Below are positions 25,851 through 35,822 of a DNA stretch of 64,000 bases, one piece after another. Position 1 is the first letter of the stretch; every line of letters starts with the position of its first letter. The DNA is taken from contig NZ_FOCZ01000007.1 in assembly GCF_900110245.1 (NCBI RefSeq), positions 1-64,000 of the forward strand. The letters run 5' to 3'. The notes beneath the pieces were generated by a model. The model was not told the origin of the DNA. It saw nothing but the letters and a program-made list of their open reading frames with translations, and did not search any database. Made by a program: the position numbers and the translations under genes. The stretch is from Niastella yeongjuensis. Lineage in GTDB: Bacteria > Bacteroidota > Bacteroidia > Chitinophagales > Chitinophagaceae.

Positions 25851-27154
25851 TCTTCGATCAAAACATCCACTTCCTTATACCCACATGGATAAGGTATATG
25901 TTTTACCGAAGCCCCTGCATCTAACAAAGCTTTAACGGAATCGGGAGAGCGCCGTGCGGTCCAGTAAGAATCGACACAGGCCTTGATGGCCAGTGCTAAT
26001 GGTGTTTGACCGTTTTTATCTGGAACATCGACGGGCGAACCTGCCGCGATCAGCGTTTTTACAACTTCCGGATAACCGCGAAATGCGGCAACATGGATGG
26101 CCAGGCTTCCGGTGGGAATGCCATAATACCCGTCGCCATTGCGGTAAGGTTCATTGGGTGGAATACCCAGGTTCAGCAGGTGTTGTACACCGGCTGCATT
26201 GCCGCAAAGGCTAAACCGTGCCAGTAATTCACCACCCATTTCTTTTAGTTGCGTAACACAGGCAGGTGATTGCATGGATAGTTGTTGCACCGCCTCACCA
26301 TCATTTAGGGCACAGGCTGCTATCAGTTGAAATACACCCTGCTGTTTTATGTCAAAACCGCGTTGCGCAAATAACGACAATACATCACCCCGGCCTTCAC
26401 AGCCGGCCATAGTGATGGCCGTAATGCCATTGCTCGATAAATGCGGATCGGCGCCGGCTTTGAGCAACAGTTCAAAGAATAACAATCCATTCGCACGTTT
26501 TAATGCATGGTGCAGGGCGTGCCAGCCCCGTCTTCTTTCCCCATTGGCATCAGCTCCATGCGCCAGCAGGTATTCCAGACCGCGCTCATCGTGCCAGTCT
26601 ATTTTCCGTATCAGCATCATCGACAGGTTCTCCCGCGTAAGCCTGCCGGTTTCTACCAGCAGTTGCATGGCATCGTTGTCGTAGGTCTCCGGGGAATGAT
26701 ACACCGCTTCTTCGTCGTTAGGTTCAGCGCCACGTTCCAGCAACAATTTAGTAAGTGCTGCATGATGGGCTACACCAGCTGCTCCATATAAAGGCGTTTC
26801 AAACTCAGGGTAGGGGCCATTCGTCATGAACCCGGCATTGGGATCGGCGCCGCTATCGAGCAATGCCGTAGCAGCTGCTATAAAATCTGCTTCTTTTTCT
26901 TTATTCAATCGCAGGTATTTGGAAAGACACAGATAGGTAAGTGCATTACCGCCATAAGGCTCCGAGACGACTGTGGCATTGGCCGCATTATCCGCCAGCC
27001 ACTCGCGCACAAGGTCCACATTGCCGGTAATGGCAGCCGTATATATGTCACTGGTAGCTATTTCGGGATGGGCAGCCAGCATTTGCTCTGCTTCTTCCAG
27101 CGAACCATGCCAGATGGCCGCTTTTATAAAGGCTATGCGTCTTTCTTCATTCAT
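25814..27154 (-). CDS. ankyrin-repeat protein
   Basis: A 446-residue soluble repeat protein. At least eight ankyrin-like units can be picked out by their (G/A)ADPN or GAxP hairpins, e.g. LLDSGADPNAGF, LLERGAEPND, LLKAGADPHLSSNGI, LIAAGSPVDVPDKNGQTPLALAIKA and LLDAGASVKHIPY. It has no signal peptide. The final residues (RQRAEGRNEYS) are encoded by the neighbouring heptamer repeat. The ATG giving MNEERRIAF is preferred over a TTG three codons upstream. It is probably a protein-protein interaction scaffold; partner unknown. Confidence 0.9.
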   Translation of the reverse strand: MNEERRIAFIKAAIWHGSLEEAEQMLAAHPEIATSDIYTAAITGNVDLVREWLADNAANATVVSEPYGGNALTYLCLSKYLRLNKEKEADFIAAATALLDSGADPNAGFMTNGPYPEFETPLYGAAGVAHHAALTKLLLERGAEPNDEEAVYHSPETYDNDAMQLLVETGRLTRENLSMMLIRKIDWHDERGLEYLLAHGADANGERRRGWHALHHALKRANGLLFFELLLKAGADPHLSSNGITAITMAGCEGRGDVLSLFAQRGFDIKQQGVFQLIAACALNDGEAVQQLSMQSPACVTQLKEMGGELLARFSLCGNAAGVQHLLNLGIPPNEPYRNGDGYYGIPTGSLAIHVAAFRGYPEVVKTLIAAGSPVDVPDKNGQTPLALAIKACVDSYWTARRSPDSVKALLDAGASVKHIPYPCGYKEVDVLIEERQRAEGRNEYS

Positions 27155-27200
27155 ATGAGGCAATTGTAGTACCCTAAATTATCGAAAAAAATGGAAGCCG

Positions 27201-27208
27201 TATCTTTG
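27201..27208 (+). promoter_or_regulatory. -7 promoter element (TATCTTTG), likely leaderless start
   Basis: TATCTTTG fits TAnnTTTG and ends only 4 bp before the ATG of the HMA-AraC gene, so transcription would begin at or inside the start codon. Confidence 0.6.
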
Positions 27209-27212
27209 CACT

Positions 27213-27773
27213 ATGCAACTCTATATAAAAAATATGGTATGCGACCGCTGTATCCTGGTTATCAAAGAACAGCTGAACAAAGCAGGCATACCTTACCATA
27301 AAGTAAATTTAGGAGAAGTGGAGCTGGAAAATGAGCCTGCACCAGACCAGCTCGACAACCTGAATAAGGGTTTAACCGCCATTGGGTTTGAATTGCTCGA
27401 TGATAAAAAGGAAAAGCTGGTAGAGAAAGTTAAGAATATCATAATCTCCCTGGTTCACCGGAGCGGGGAAGGTAATAATAAAAAACTTTCGGCCCTGTTG
27501 GAAGAAAAACTACAACTCGATTATCATTATTTATCCAATTTGTTTTCATCTACCGAAGGCATCACCATTGAAAAATATGCCATCCGCCAGCGCATCGAAC
27601 GCGTAAAGGAATTACTTACCTATAACGAACTAAGCCTGAGCGAAATCGCCGATCAAATGGAATACAGCAGCGTCCAACACCTTTCCCAGCAGTTTAAGAA
27701 GGAAACGGGACTTACTCCGTCGCAGTTTAGGGAACTGAAGGATAAGTTCAGGAAGCCGTTGGATAAGGTGTAA
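27213..27773 (+). CDS. AraC-type regulator with N-terminal HMA-like metal-binding domain
   Basis: A 186-residue fusion. The first 70 residues resemble a heavy-metal-associated domain, with the Cys pair C10 and C13 (MVCDRC) in the usual N-terminal loop and the YHKVNLGEVEL strand. Residues about 100-178 are the AraC DNA-binding domain (LSEIADQMEYSSVQHLSQQFKKETG). It lies 300 bp ahead of a copper ATPase and an HMA chaperone, so it probably senses Cu(I) and activates them. The HMA-AraC fusion is known in Bacteroidota copper loci; the sensing role is inferred. Confidence 0.85.
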   Translation: MQLYIKNMVCDRCILVIKEQLNKAGIPYHKVNLGEVELENEPAPDQLDNLNKGLTAIGFELLDDKKEKLVEKVKNIIISLVHRSGEGNNKKLSALLEEKLQLDYHYLSNLFSSTEGITIEKYAIRQRIERVKELLTYNELSLSEIADQMEYSSVQHLSQQFKKETGLTPSQFRELKDKFRKPLDKV

Positions 27774-27774
27774 A

Positions 27775-27992
<218 letters not shown>

Positions 27993-28072
27993 TCCAAATT
28001 ATATAACTCCCGCGCCAAATGTTATAACAATGCACTAACTACATAGTGGGACCTTTGTGCAAACGAGTCCCC

Positions 28073-30322
28073 ATGAGTACCATTGAAAAAGACAGATCGA
28101 CAATAATAAAAACGGTAAGGAAAACCTTTCCCGTTCTGGAAATGACCTGTGCTGCCTGTGCAGTAAGCGTTGAATCGATGCTGAAATCGGCAGCCGGGGT
28201 ATCAGATGCCGGAGTGAATTTCGCCAATCAAAACGCCTGGGTACAATACGACCCGGCCATTGCTACCCCGGCCACACTCCAACAAACAGTCCGCTCCATT
28301 GGCTACGACCTCGTTATCGATGAGGCCAACAGTCAGCAAATACAGGAAGCCGCGCAGCTGGACCATTACAACGAATTAAAGCAACGCACCATTTGGGCTT
28401 CGGTATTATCACTGCCTGTGGTGATCATTGGCATGTTCTTTATGAATATGCCCTATGGTAATTATATCTCTATGGCACTAACGCTGCCGGTTATTGGCTG
28501 GTTTGGCCGTTCATTTTTTATCAATGCCTTTAAGCAGGCCCGGCATGGCAAAGCCAATATGGATACCCTGGTAGCCCTAAGTACCGGGATTGCTTTTTTG
28601 TTCAGTGCTTTTAATACGTTGGCGCCAGGCTTCTGGCATGCACGGGGTGTTCACCCGCATGTGTATTACGAAGCTGCTTCCGTGATCATTGCCTTTATTT
28701 CACTGGGTAAATTACTGGAAGAAAGAGCCAAACACAATACTTCATCGGCTATTAAAAAACTGATGGGCCTGCAACCTAAAACAGTGCGCGTATTGGTAGG
28801 AGGTAAAGAACAGGAGCTGCCTGTTGCCAATGTATTGCCCGGACATAACATCCTTGTTCGTCCAGGTGAAAAGATCCCTGTTGATGGTGTGGTAACCAGC
28901 GGTTCCTCTTTTGTTGATGAAAGTATGATCACCGGTGAACCATTACCGGTGCAGAAAGAAAAAGACAGTAAAGTGTTTGCGGGTACAGTAAATCAGAAAG
29001 GCAGCTTTCAGTTCACCGCACAGAAAGTGGGGAACGACACCATGCTGGCCCATATTATAAAAATGGTTCAGGAAGCGCAGGGCAGTAAAGCGCCGGTGCA
29101 AAAGCTGGTAGATAAAATTGCCGGCATCTTTGTGCCGGTGGTCATAGGTATTGCTGTACTCACTTTCATCGTTTGGATGATTGCCGGCGGTGACAATGCC
29201 TTCACCCACGCCCTGTTAACTTCGGTTACGGTGCTGGTTATTGCCTGTCCCTGTGCATTAGGGCTTGCTACGCCCACCGCCATTATGGTAGGTATTGGTA
29301 AAGGGGCAGAAAATAATATCCTCATTAAAGATGCAGAAAGCCTGGAGCTGGCTTATAAAGTAGATGCCGTTATTCTCGATAAAACCGGTACCATCACCGA
29401 AGGAAAACCGGTAGTGGCCCAAATGAACTGGCTGACCGGCAAAGAAAACGATCCGGCCTTACAACAAATTCTGTACAGCCTGGAAGTGCAATCAGAACAC
29501 CCCCTGGCCGAAGCAGTGCTCCATGCATTGAAACAACAGGGGGGGCAGGCGGGCGCTGTCAATAATTTTGAAAGCATTACTGCGCGGGGTGTTACCGGTA
29601 TGGTTGGGTTGAACCGGTATTATGTAGGTAATAAACAGCTGATCGATGAATACCGGATAAACGTAAATGAAACATTGCTGCAGCAGGCGGCCCTGTTACA
29701 ACAACGGGCCAATACGGTAATTTATTTTGCCGATGCGCAGCAGGTGCTGGCCATCATTGCCATTGCCGATAAAATAAAAGCTACCTCGGCCAACGCGATA
29801 CAGCAATTACAGGCGAGGGGAATAGAAGTATACATGCTTACAGGCGACAATGAACAAACCGCCGCGGCCATTGCCGCCGAAGCCGGTATCAGGAATTTCT
29901 CTGCCGGTATGGTGCCGGCTGATAAAGCAGCTTTCGTAAAAAAACTGCAGGCGCAAAACAGGGTAGTGGCGATGGTGGGTGATGGCATCAACGACTCGCA
30001 GGCATTGGCCCAGGCTGATGTAAGCATTGCCATGGGCAGGGGATCGGATATTGCCATGGACGTAGCCACCATGACGCTCATCACGTCCGATCTGCAATCG
30101 ATTCCCAAAGCCTTGTTGCTTTCGCGCAAAACGGTACGCACCATCAGGCAAAACCTGTTCTGGGCATTTATTTACAACCTGATTGGAATTCCATTGGCCG
30201 CCGGTGTTTTGTATGCGTTCAACGGGTTCCTGTTAAACCCCATGATCGCCGGTGCTGCCATGGCATTAAGTTCCGTTTCGGTAGTGACCAATAGTTTAAG
30301 ATTAAAAACAACTAAAATTTAA
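28073..30322 (+). CDS. copA: copper-translocating P1B-type ATPase
   Basis: A 749-residue inner-membrane pump for Cu(I) export. It has one N-terminal HMA domain (C26 and C29 in MTCAAC), eight membrane helices, the CPC metal site near residue 392 ([15 protein letters not shown]), the phosphorylated Asp near 436 ([11 protein letters not shown]), the SEHPLAEA nucleotide-binding motif and [12 protein letters not shown] hinge motif. The start is the ATG giving MSTIEKDRS; an upstream ATG would add nine residues. A CopZ-like gene follows by 10 bp, so they form an operon. Confidence 0.95.
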   Translation: MSTIEKDRSTIIKTVRKTFPVLEMTCAACAVSVESMLKSAAGVSDAGVNFANQNAWVQYDPAIATPATLQQTVRSIGYDLVIDEANSQQIQEAAQLDHYNELKQRTIWASVLSLPVVIIGMFFMNMPYGNYISMALTLPVIGWFGRSFFINAFKQARHGKANMDTLVALSTGIAFLFSAFNTLAPGFWHARGVHPHVYYEAASVIIAFISLGKLLEERAKHNTSSAIKKLMGLQPKTVRVLVGGKEQELPVANVLPGHNILVRPGEKIPVDGVVTSGSSFVDESMITGEPLPVQKEKDSKVFAGTVNQKGSFQFTAQKVGNDTMLAHIIKMVQEAQGSKAPVQKLVDKIAGIFVPVVIGIAVLTFIVWMIAGGDNAFTHALLTSVTVLVIACPCALGLATPTAIMVGIGKGAENNILIKDAESLELAYKVDAVILDKTGTITEGKPVVAQMNWLTGKENDPALQQILYSLEVQSEHPLAEAVLHALKQQGGQAGAVNNFESITARGVTGMVGLNRYYVGNKQLIDEYRINVNETLLQQAALLQQRANTVIYFADAQQVLAIIAIADKIKATSANAIQQLQARGIEVYMLTGDNEQTAAAIAAEAGIRNFSAGMVPADKAAFVKKLQAQNRVVAMVGDGINDSQALAQADVSIAMGRGSDIAMDVATMTLITSDLQSIPKALLLSRKTVRTIRQNLFWAFIYNLIGIPLAAGVLYAFNGFLLNPMIAGAAMALSSVSVVTNSLRLKTTKI

Positions 30323-30332
30323 ATTCAACAGT

Positions 30333-30545
30333 ATGGAAACAGTAAAATTCAAAACAACCATTAAATGCAGCGGCTGCGTGGCCACCGTAACGCCTTATTT
30401 AAATGAAGCCGTAGGCGAAAACAATTGGCAGGTCGACACACAGGACCCCAATAAGATCTTAACAGTTAATACCAATGATACCGCAAAAGAAAATGAAGTG
30501 ATCCAAAAACTGCAACAGGCAGGATATAAAGCAGAGAAGATTTAA
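30333..30545 (+). CDS. HMA-domain copper chaperone (CopZ-like)
   Basis: A 70-residue single HMA domain with the Cu(I)-binding pair C12 and C15 in KCSGCV and a beta-alpha-beta-beta-alpha-beta pattern. The family-typical Met before the first Cys is replaced by Lys, as in many Bacteroidota CopZ-like proteins. It begins 10 bp after copA and probably delivers Cu(I) to the pump. Confidence 0.88.
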   Translation: METVKFKTTIKCSGCVATVTPYLNEAVGENNWQVDTQDPNKILTVNTNDTAKENEVIQKLQQAGYKAEKI

Positions 30546-30633
30546 TTTGTTCATCAAAAATTAATGTCATTTCACAATAACGTATACCTCGGGTCAATCA
30601 CCAAAACGCTTATTTTTACAAAAACATATCCTT

Positions 30634-31548
30634 ATGGTTGGTGCACATTTACAAACCTTTGTTAATAAACCTGTACAGGATTTTCAGCCCGCATCAGTGA
30701 TTGACCCGGAGAAATACGTTTACAGACTGCAGGTACATTATGACGATGAAGGCGTAACCATCAGCGACCTGCTGGAAGCACTGGTACGCGACCCACAGGC
30801 AGGTAAGATAACAGAACTGATCATAGGCCAGTTCGACAACGAAGTGTCTGAATCGAGTTTTGAAGTAATTGATAAACTGGTTTCCCTCAAACACGATCTG
30901 AAAAACCTGAAAGCCTTGTTCATCGGTGAAATGACGTATGAGGAATGCGAAATTTCCTGGATCAACCAGACCGATATTACCCCCATCTTAAAAGCCTATC
31001 CGGAACTGGAGCATTTACAGATCAGAGGCGGAGATGGGTTATCATTCAGCGATCTGCAACACGATAACCTCCATACACTCATTATAGAAACCGGCGGCAT
31101 GCCACCAAATGTAATCCAGGAGGTGAATGCAGCCCGTTTGCCCAACCTGCAAAAGCTGGAACTGTGGCTGGGTTCCGGGAACTACGGTTTCGCTTCCAAA
31201 GTCGAAGATTTTGCGCCTATCTTATCAGGCAAACAATTCCCCAAATTAACGCACCTCGGTCTCATGGATAGTGAGATCCAGGACGACATCGCTATAGCGG
31301 CTGCCCAGGCGCCTGTTGTAAACCAATTGCAGGTACTGGACCTTTCCAAAGGTGTATTAACCGATAAAGGCGGTGAAGCGTTGCGCGACAGTGCGGTTAT
31401 CCGTAACCTGCAACACCTGAACCTGCGTTATCATTTTATGTCTGAAGACATGATGGCCCAGTTAAAGGCATTGAACATGTCTGTTAATCTGGACGAAAAG
31501 CAGACCGAGGACGATGAAGACTACCGCTTTGTTGAAGTAGCCGAATAA
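30634..31548 (+). CDS. STM4015-family leucine-rich-repeat protein
   Basis: A 304-residue soluble protein with LRR-like strands in its centre and C-terminal half, such as YPELEHLQIRGG, LHTLIIETGGM, LPNLQKLELWLG, KLTHLGLMDSEI, LQVLDLSKGVL and LQHLNLRYHFM. There is no signal peptide. Family call is by content and position: it is the first gene of a five-gene run whose order and products match the STM4015-4011 set first named in Salmonella. A role as a binding scaffold is inferred. Confidence 0.85.
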   Translation: MVGAHLQTFVNKPVQDFQPASVIDPEKYVYRLQVHYDDEGVTISDLLEALVRDPQAGKITELIIGQFDNEVSESSFEVIDKLVSLKHDLKNLKALFIGEMTYEECEISWINQTDITPILKAYPELEHLQIRGGDGLSFSDLQHDNLHTLIIETGGMPPNVIQEVNAARLPNLQKLELWLGSGNYGFASKVEDFAPILSGKQFPKLTHLGLMDSEIQDDIAIAAAQAPVVNQLQVLDLSKGVLTDKGGEALRDSAVIRNLQHLNLRYHFMSEDMMAQLKALNMSVNLDEKQTEDDEDYRFVEVAE

Positions 31549-31554
31549 GCGTGC

Positions 31555-32670
31555 ATGCAATTTACCATCATTGGCAATCCGGAGAACAGAAGGGTCACCG
31601 CATTTTGCGATACCCTCACGCAGCTCGGGCATAAGGATGCCCTGGTTATCCCATACAAATATTGGTTGAACCGCAAAAAGCGTCCATCCATTCCGGCAGG
31701 GAGTATTATAAAAATTGATTCTCCCGGTGAAGATGAGTTGGCGCGAACGCTGTTAGTGGCCAAAGGCAAAGACATTCCTTATGCCACTACAACACCGGCT
31801 GAACACGGTGAAATAAAAGACATGCCCGCGTGGTATGCCGGCTATTGTAACTGGCTGCAGGAAATGCAACTGCTGCTGCAGGAACAGCCGGAATTACAGG
31901 TGATGAATGATCCGGCAGATATTCAGCTGCAGTTCAATAAACCTGTTTGCCAGGAATTACTGGAACAACAGGGCATACCAGTGCCGCAAAGATTACCTGC
32001 CTTCACCCATTACGAGGAGCTGGTATTGTACATGCAACAGCGAAACATACATAAGGTATTTATAAAACCCGCCCATGCTTCTTCGGCCTCAGGTGTCATC
32101 GCCTTTCGCAAAGCAGGCCACCGGGTGCAGGCCGTTACCGCCGCAGAAATGGTTACGACTGGCAAGGGCGTTCAATTGTTCAATTCCCTGAAGGTACTGA
32201 CCTATACGAATGAAGCAGACATTGCCACGCTGGTGAATAGAATGGTTGCGGAGAATGTATTTGCCGAAGAGTGGCTGCCCAAAGCAACCCTGCACGATCG
32301 CTTCTTCGATGTGCGGGTACTGGTGATCGCTGGTAAGGCGCGCCACACGGTTATCAGAACAAGCGCTACCATCTTAACCAATTTACACCTCGGTAACCGC
32401 CGGGGCGATCTAAACGAATTCAACGCCATCATTGGAAATAATAAATTACAGGAAATAAAACACCTGGCGGAACAGGCCGCTGCCTGTTTCCCAAAATCGC
32501 TGTACATGGGCATCGACATCCTGCTTACGGCCGACCTGCGAAAAACAGTAGTGCTGGAAGTAAATGCTTTTGGCGATCTGTTGCCGGGTTTACTGGATGA
32601 AGGAGAAACCTGCTACGAAGCACAGATAAATGCCATGATCAAAAAACAGCAACAACAGCCTATATGGTAA
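31555..32670 (+). CDS. STM4014-family ATP-grasp protein
   Basis: A 371-residue cytoplasmic ATP-grasp-fold enzyme. The N-terminal preATP-grasp domain precedes the ATP site; VFIKPAHASSASGVIAFR is the glycine/serine-rich phosphate loop, FFDVRVLVIAGKARHTVIRTS and TNLHLGNRRGD line the active site, and VVLEVNAFGDLLPG holds the metal-binding Glu/Asn. Such enzymes join a carboxylate to an amine or thiol using ATP. It starts 6 bp after the LRR gene and overlaps the next gene by 7 bp. The substrate is unknown. Confidence 0.85.
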   Translation: MQFTIIGNPENRRVTAFCDTLTQLGHKDALVIPYKYWLNRKKRPSIPAGSIIKIDSPGEDELARTLLVAKGKDIPYATTTPAEHGEIKDMPAWYAGYCNWLQEMQLLLQEQPELQVMNDPADIQLQFNKPVCQELLEQQGIPVPQRLPAFTHYEELVLYMQQRNIHKVFIKPAHASSASGVIAFRKAGHRVQAVTAAEMVTTGKGVQLFNSLKVLTYTNEADIATLVNRMVAENVFAEEWLPKATLHDRFFDVRVLVIAGKARHTVIRTSATILTNLHLGNRRGDLNEFNAIIGNNKLQEIKHLAEQAAACFPKSLYMGIDILLTADLRKTVVLEVNAFGDLLPGLLDEGETCYEAQINAMIKKQQQQPIW

Positions 32671-33488
32671 CGGAGCAACCAATAAATATGAACGAAGTGG
32701 TGGCGCGTATGCACGTGCTCTTTGTTACGCTCGACAGTTTACGCTACGATGTGGCGGCTGCCTTATTCAGCGAAGCCGCCACGCCCAACTTTCAACAACA
32801 CATTCCGGAAGGCTGGCAGCATTGCCATTCCCCCGGCAGTTTTACCTATGCGGCACACCACGCTTTCTTTGCCGGTTTTCTGCCAACACCTGTGGCCAAT
32901 GCCAAAGCACCCCGTTTGTTTGCAGCCCGTTTTGCCGGCAGTGAAACCACCGGTGTCCATACGCTGGTGTTCGATACCCCGGATATTGTAACCGGGTTTG
33001 CCGGACACGGCTTCAGGACCATCTGTATTGGCGGTGTGGGCTTCTTTAACAGGCAAACTGCTTTAGGGCGGGTATTGCCCTCTCTTTTTCAGGAAAGCTA
33101 CTGGGAGCCTGCTTATGGCGTTACAGACAAAAGCTCAACCCGCAATCAATTTGAAAAGGCCGCCCGGCTGGTAACAACGGCGGGGGAGCAACAGCTTTTT
33201 ATGTTCATCAATGTATCGGCCATTCATCAACCCAATTATTTTTACCAGCCCGGCGCTGACACCGATTCCCTGCAATCGCATGGCGCGGCCATGCAATATG
33301 TAGACAGCCAGCTGCCCGTTTTGCTGAATGCATTCCGGCAAAGCGACCGCGATACGTTTTGTATTTTTTGTTCAGATCATGGCACTGCATATGGCGAAGA
33401 CAATCATTACGGTCATCGCGTAGGGCATGCCACGGTTTGGGATGTACCTATGTCAACTTTTATTTTGAAAAAATCAGGCAATGGTTAA
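32664..33488 (+). CDS. STM4013-family alkaline-phosphatase-fold hydrolase
   Basis: A 274-residue protein of the sulfatase/alkaline phosphatase superfamily. A metal-binding Asp opens the fold (LFVTLDSLRYDV, D24), a Thr/Ser nucleophile candidate lies in SFTYAAHHAFFAGF, and the C-terminal FCSDHGTAYGEDNHYGH supplies Asp and His ligands. It has no signal peptide, so it acts in the cytoplasm, unlike most sulfatases. It overlaps its neighbours by 7 and 8 bp. ATGs at codons 9 and 16 are alternative starts. The substrate is unknown. Confidence 0.85.
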   Translation: MVTEQPINMNEVVARMHVLFVTLDSLRYDVAAALFSEAATPNFQQHIPEGWQHCHSPGSFTYAAHHAFFAGFLPTPVANAKAPRLFAARFAGSETTGVHTLVFDTPDIVTGFAGHGFRTICIGGVGFFNRQTALGRVLPSLFQESYWEPAYGVTDKSSTRNQFEKAARLVTTAGEQQLFMFINVSAIHQPNYFYQPGADTDSLQSHGAAMQYVDSQLPVLLNAFRQSDRDTFCIFCSDHGTAYGEDNHYGHRVGHATVWDVPMSTFILKKSGNG

Positions 33489-34782
33489 AACCTTATTTGA
33501 TACTATTTACGAAGGATACGCGTATACATACCCGCATAAACACAGCTACCGCCGGTTAAATAACCTGTCTCTGCCAACGCTTTGGTCAGCAGAGAAAAAA
33601 GAGGCACTTTTCCTGTATCTGCATTTACCGTTCTGTGAAATGCGCTGTGGTTTCTGCAACCTGTTCACCATCGCCAATCCACAGGCCAATATGGTAGACG
33701 ATTACCTGAAAACACTGGCGCGGGAAGCAAAGGCCATCAAACAACACATCAATCCCCGGTCGTTTGGACAAATAGCAGTAGGCGGTGGCACCCCCACCTT
33801 TTTACACTGGCAGCAACTGGAAAAGCTGTTTACTATAATAAGACAACTGGGCGCGCAGCCGGAACAGGTGCCCACTTCGGTAGAAGTGTCACCCGCTACG
33901 GTTACCCGCGAAAAACTGTCCCTGCTCAACGAACAGGGCGTTGACCGCATCAGCATGGGCGTGCAGAGTTTTTTAGAGAATGAAGTGAAAGCATTAGGCC
34001 GCCCACAGGAAAATAAAGAAGTATATGCGGCCCTCGATCTGTTGAAACAATATCCCTTTGCCACCATCAATGTCGATCTTATTTATGGAACGTACGGACA
34101 AACCCTGTCAACCTGGTTGCATTCGGTACAGGAAGTGATCCGGTATAATGTGGAAGAAGTGTTTATTTATCCGTTGTACGTGCGGCCGCTCACCGGCATC
34201 ACCAGGCTCAGCCAGCCACAGGACGACAATCGCTTTATCTTTTATCGCGAAGCCAAACAGCTGTTGTTATCCGCTGGTTATAAACAGGTCTCCATGCGGA
34301 TGTTCCAAAAGAAGGGGATAATACAAAAGCAAGCAGCCCGCAGTTATACCTGTCAGGAAGATGGGATGATCGGCTTAGGCGCTGGCGCCCGGTCGTATAC
34401 CAGCGCTGTTCATTATTCCTCGGAATATGCAGTAGCGCGACAAAACATCCGCTCTATTATTCAGCAATACATTGCCCGCCCCAACTTTAATGAAGTGGAT
34501 TATGGCATCGAGCTTAATAAAGAAGAACAACAACGGCGGTTTGTGATCAAGTCGGTGTTACATGGCACCGGCCTCGATCTGGAAAGATACAATAGCCTGT
34601 ATGCACACGATGCACTGGAAGCATATCCTTTGTTGCCGGAATTATTAAAGGCTGACATGGCTAGCCTGCAAAACGGCATCTTTCAACTCACCAGTATGGG
34701 GTTGGACTATTCCGATGCTATTGGTCCGGCTTTGTACTCTGAACCCATAAAACAACTGATCACAGAATTTGAATTGCAATGA
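33481..34782 (+). CDS. STM4012-family radical SAM protein (HemN-like)
   Basis: A 433-residue radical SAM enzyme. The 4Fe-4S site is C52-X3-C56-X2-C59 in FCEMRCGFCN. The barrel continues with AVGGGTPTFLHWQQL, VEVSPATVT and GVDRISMGVQSF, all shared with HemN-type enzymes, and a HemN-like C-terminal domain follows. Despite the likeness, it is not a heme gene: it sits within the five-gene run and overlaps the next radical SAM gene by ATGA. The reaction is unknown. Confidence 0.88.
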   Translation: MVKTLFDTIYEGYAYTYPHKHSYRRLNNLSLPTLWSAEKKEALFLYLHLPFCEMRCGFCNLFTIANPQANMVDDYLKTLAREAKAIKQHINPRSFGQIAVGGGTPTFLHWQQLEKLFTIIRQLGAQPEQVPTSVEVSPATVTREKLSLLNEQGVDRISMGVQSFLENEVKALGRPQENKEVYAALDLLKQYPFATINVDLIYGTYGQTLSTWLHSVQEVIRYNVEEVFIYPLYVRPLTGITRLSQPQDDNRFIFYREAKQLLLSAGYKQVSMRMFQKKGIIQKQAARSYTCQEDGMIGLGAGARSYTSAVHYSSEYAVARQNIRSIIQQYIARPNFNEVDYGIELNKEEQQRRFVIKSVLHGTGLDLERYNSLYAHDALEAYPLLPELLKADMASLQNGIFQLTSMGLDYSDAIGPALYSEPIKQLITEFELQ

Positions 34783-35624
34783 CGCTTTCCATTTTATATC
34801 GCGGTGATCTGTCGAGTTGCAATTACGATTGTCCGTATTGTCCATTCGCCAAACGGAAAGACAGCAACGCAACGCTGACCACCGATGCGCAGCAGGTAAC
34901 CCGTTTTGTGGACTATATCAAACAGCATCCGCACATCCAATTCAAGGTCTTTTTCACCCCCTGGGGTGAAGGACTGATCCGCCATTATTACCAGCAGGCA
35001 ATGGTGGCGTTGAGTCATTGCGACCATGTAGAAAAAGTTGCCATTCAAACCAATCTCAGCTGCCGGCTGCACTGGTTACAAAAAGCCAATAAGGAAAAGA
35101 TAGCCTTGTGGTCAACCTACCATCCCGGTCAGGTTAGCCGCGAAGCCTTTCTCGATAAATGCCGCCAGCTCGATGAACTGGGCGTTTCATACAGTGTAGG
35201 AATTGTTGGCTTTAAAGAAACCATTGCTGAAATCGAGACCATGCGCACGCTATTGCCCCCTGAAAAATATGTATGGGTAAATGCATTAAAGAAACAGGCT
35301 GACTATTACAACGAGGAAGAACGGCAGCGATTAATAGCCGTCGATCCCTATGTTCCCTATAACATGGTACACCACGAAAGCAAAGGCAAAGCCTGTCGAA
35401 CCGGTGATACCGTGATCAGCGTAGATGGCCATGGAAATATTTACCGTTGTCATTTCATCAAGGAAAAACTGGGCAATTTATACCAGCATGAATTAACCAC
35501 CCTGTTACAACCCCGCCTCTGCACCAACAACACCTGTGGCTGCCATATCGGTTACGTACATATGAACGATTTGGGTTTGTATGAAGTGTATAAGGGAAAA
35601 GAATTGGAACGGATCGTTTCTTAA
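34779..35624 (+). CDS. STM4011-family radical SAM protein
   Basis: A 281-residue radical SAM enzyme. C14-X3-C18-X2-C21 (SCNYDCPYC) binds the catalytic cluster. The C-terminal part has extra Cys at about 206, 224, 248, 253 and 255, in the stretch YRCHF and LCTNNTCGCHIGY, which look like an auxiliary Fe-S cluster of twitch or SPASM type. The first codons overlap the stop of STM4012, so they are translationally coupled. It is the last gene of the operon. No substrate peptide gene was found nearby. Confidence 0.88.
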   Translation: MTLSILYRGDLSSCNYDCPYCPFAKRKDSNATLTTDAQQVTRFVDYIKQHPHIQFKVFFTPWGEGLIRHYYQQAMVALSHCDHVEKVAIQTNLSCRLHWLQKANKEKIALWSTYHPGQVSREAFLDKCRQLDELGVSYSVGIVGFKETIAEIETMRTLLPPEKYVWVNALKKQADYYNEEERQRLIAVDPYVPYNMVHHESKGKACRTGDTVISVDGHGNIYRCHFIKEKLGNLYQHELTTLLQPRLCTNNTCGCHIGYVHMNDLGLYEVYKGKELERIVS

Positions 35625-35629
35625 CTAAA

Positions 35630-35820
35630 AGGTAAAGGGCAGAAGGCAGAGGGCAGAAGTCAGAGAGGAACAGCCAAAAGCCTGCCTCCCCAATAAACTA
35701 AACCAGTATTGTGTGCTGCATAAAGAAGCGCGTGTCCGCCTTTGGCGAATGTGCGAAAAACGAGTGGCGCGCAGCATTGTATTTTTTTCTGCCCTCTGCT
35801 ACTGCCTTTTGCACAGCCTT
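35630..35820. repeat. heptamer repeat block 3
   Basis: Direct units GGGCAGAAGGCAGAGGGCAG at the left and inverted CTGCCCTCTGCTACTGCC at the right, after a TGTATTT core, enclose about 120 bp of unique sequence between convergent genes. Confidence 0.8.
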
Positions 35821-35822
35821 TT

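Noticed and set aside
28001-28072. Palindromic TGTTATAACA-like sequence upstream of copA as a copper operator
   Set aside because: Only one copy seen, and no partner site upstream of the regulator; too short to support.
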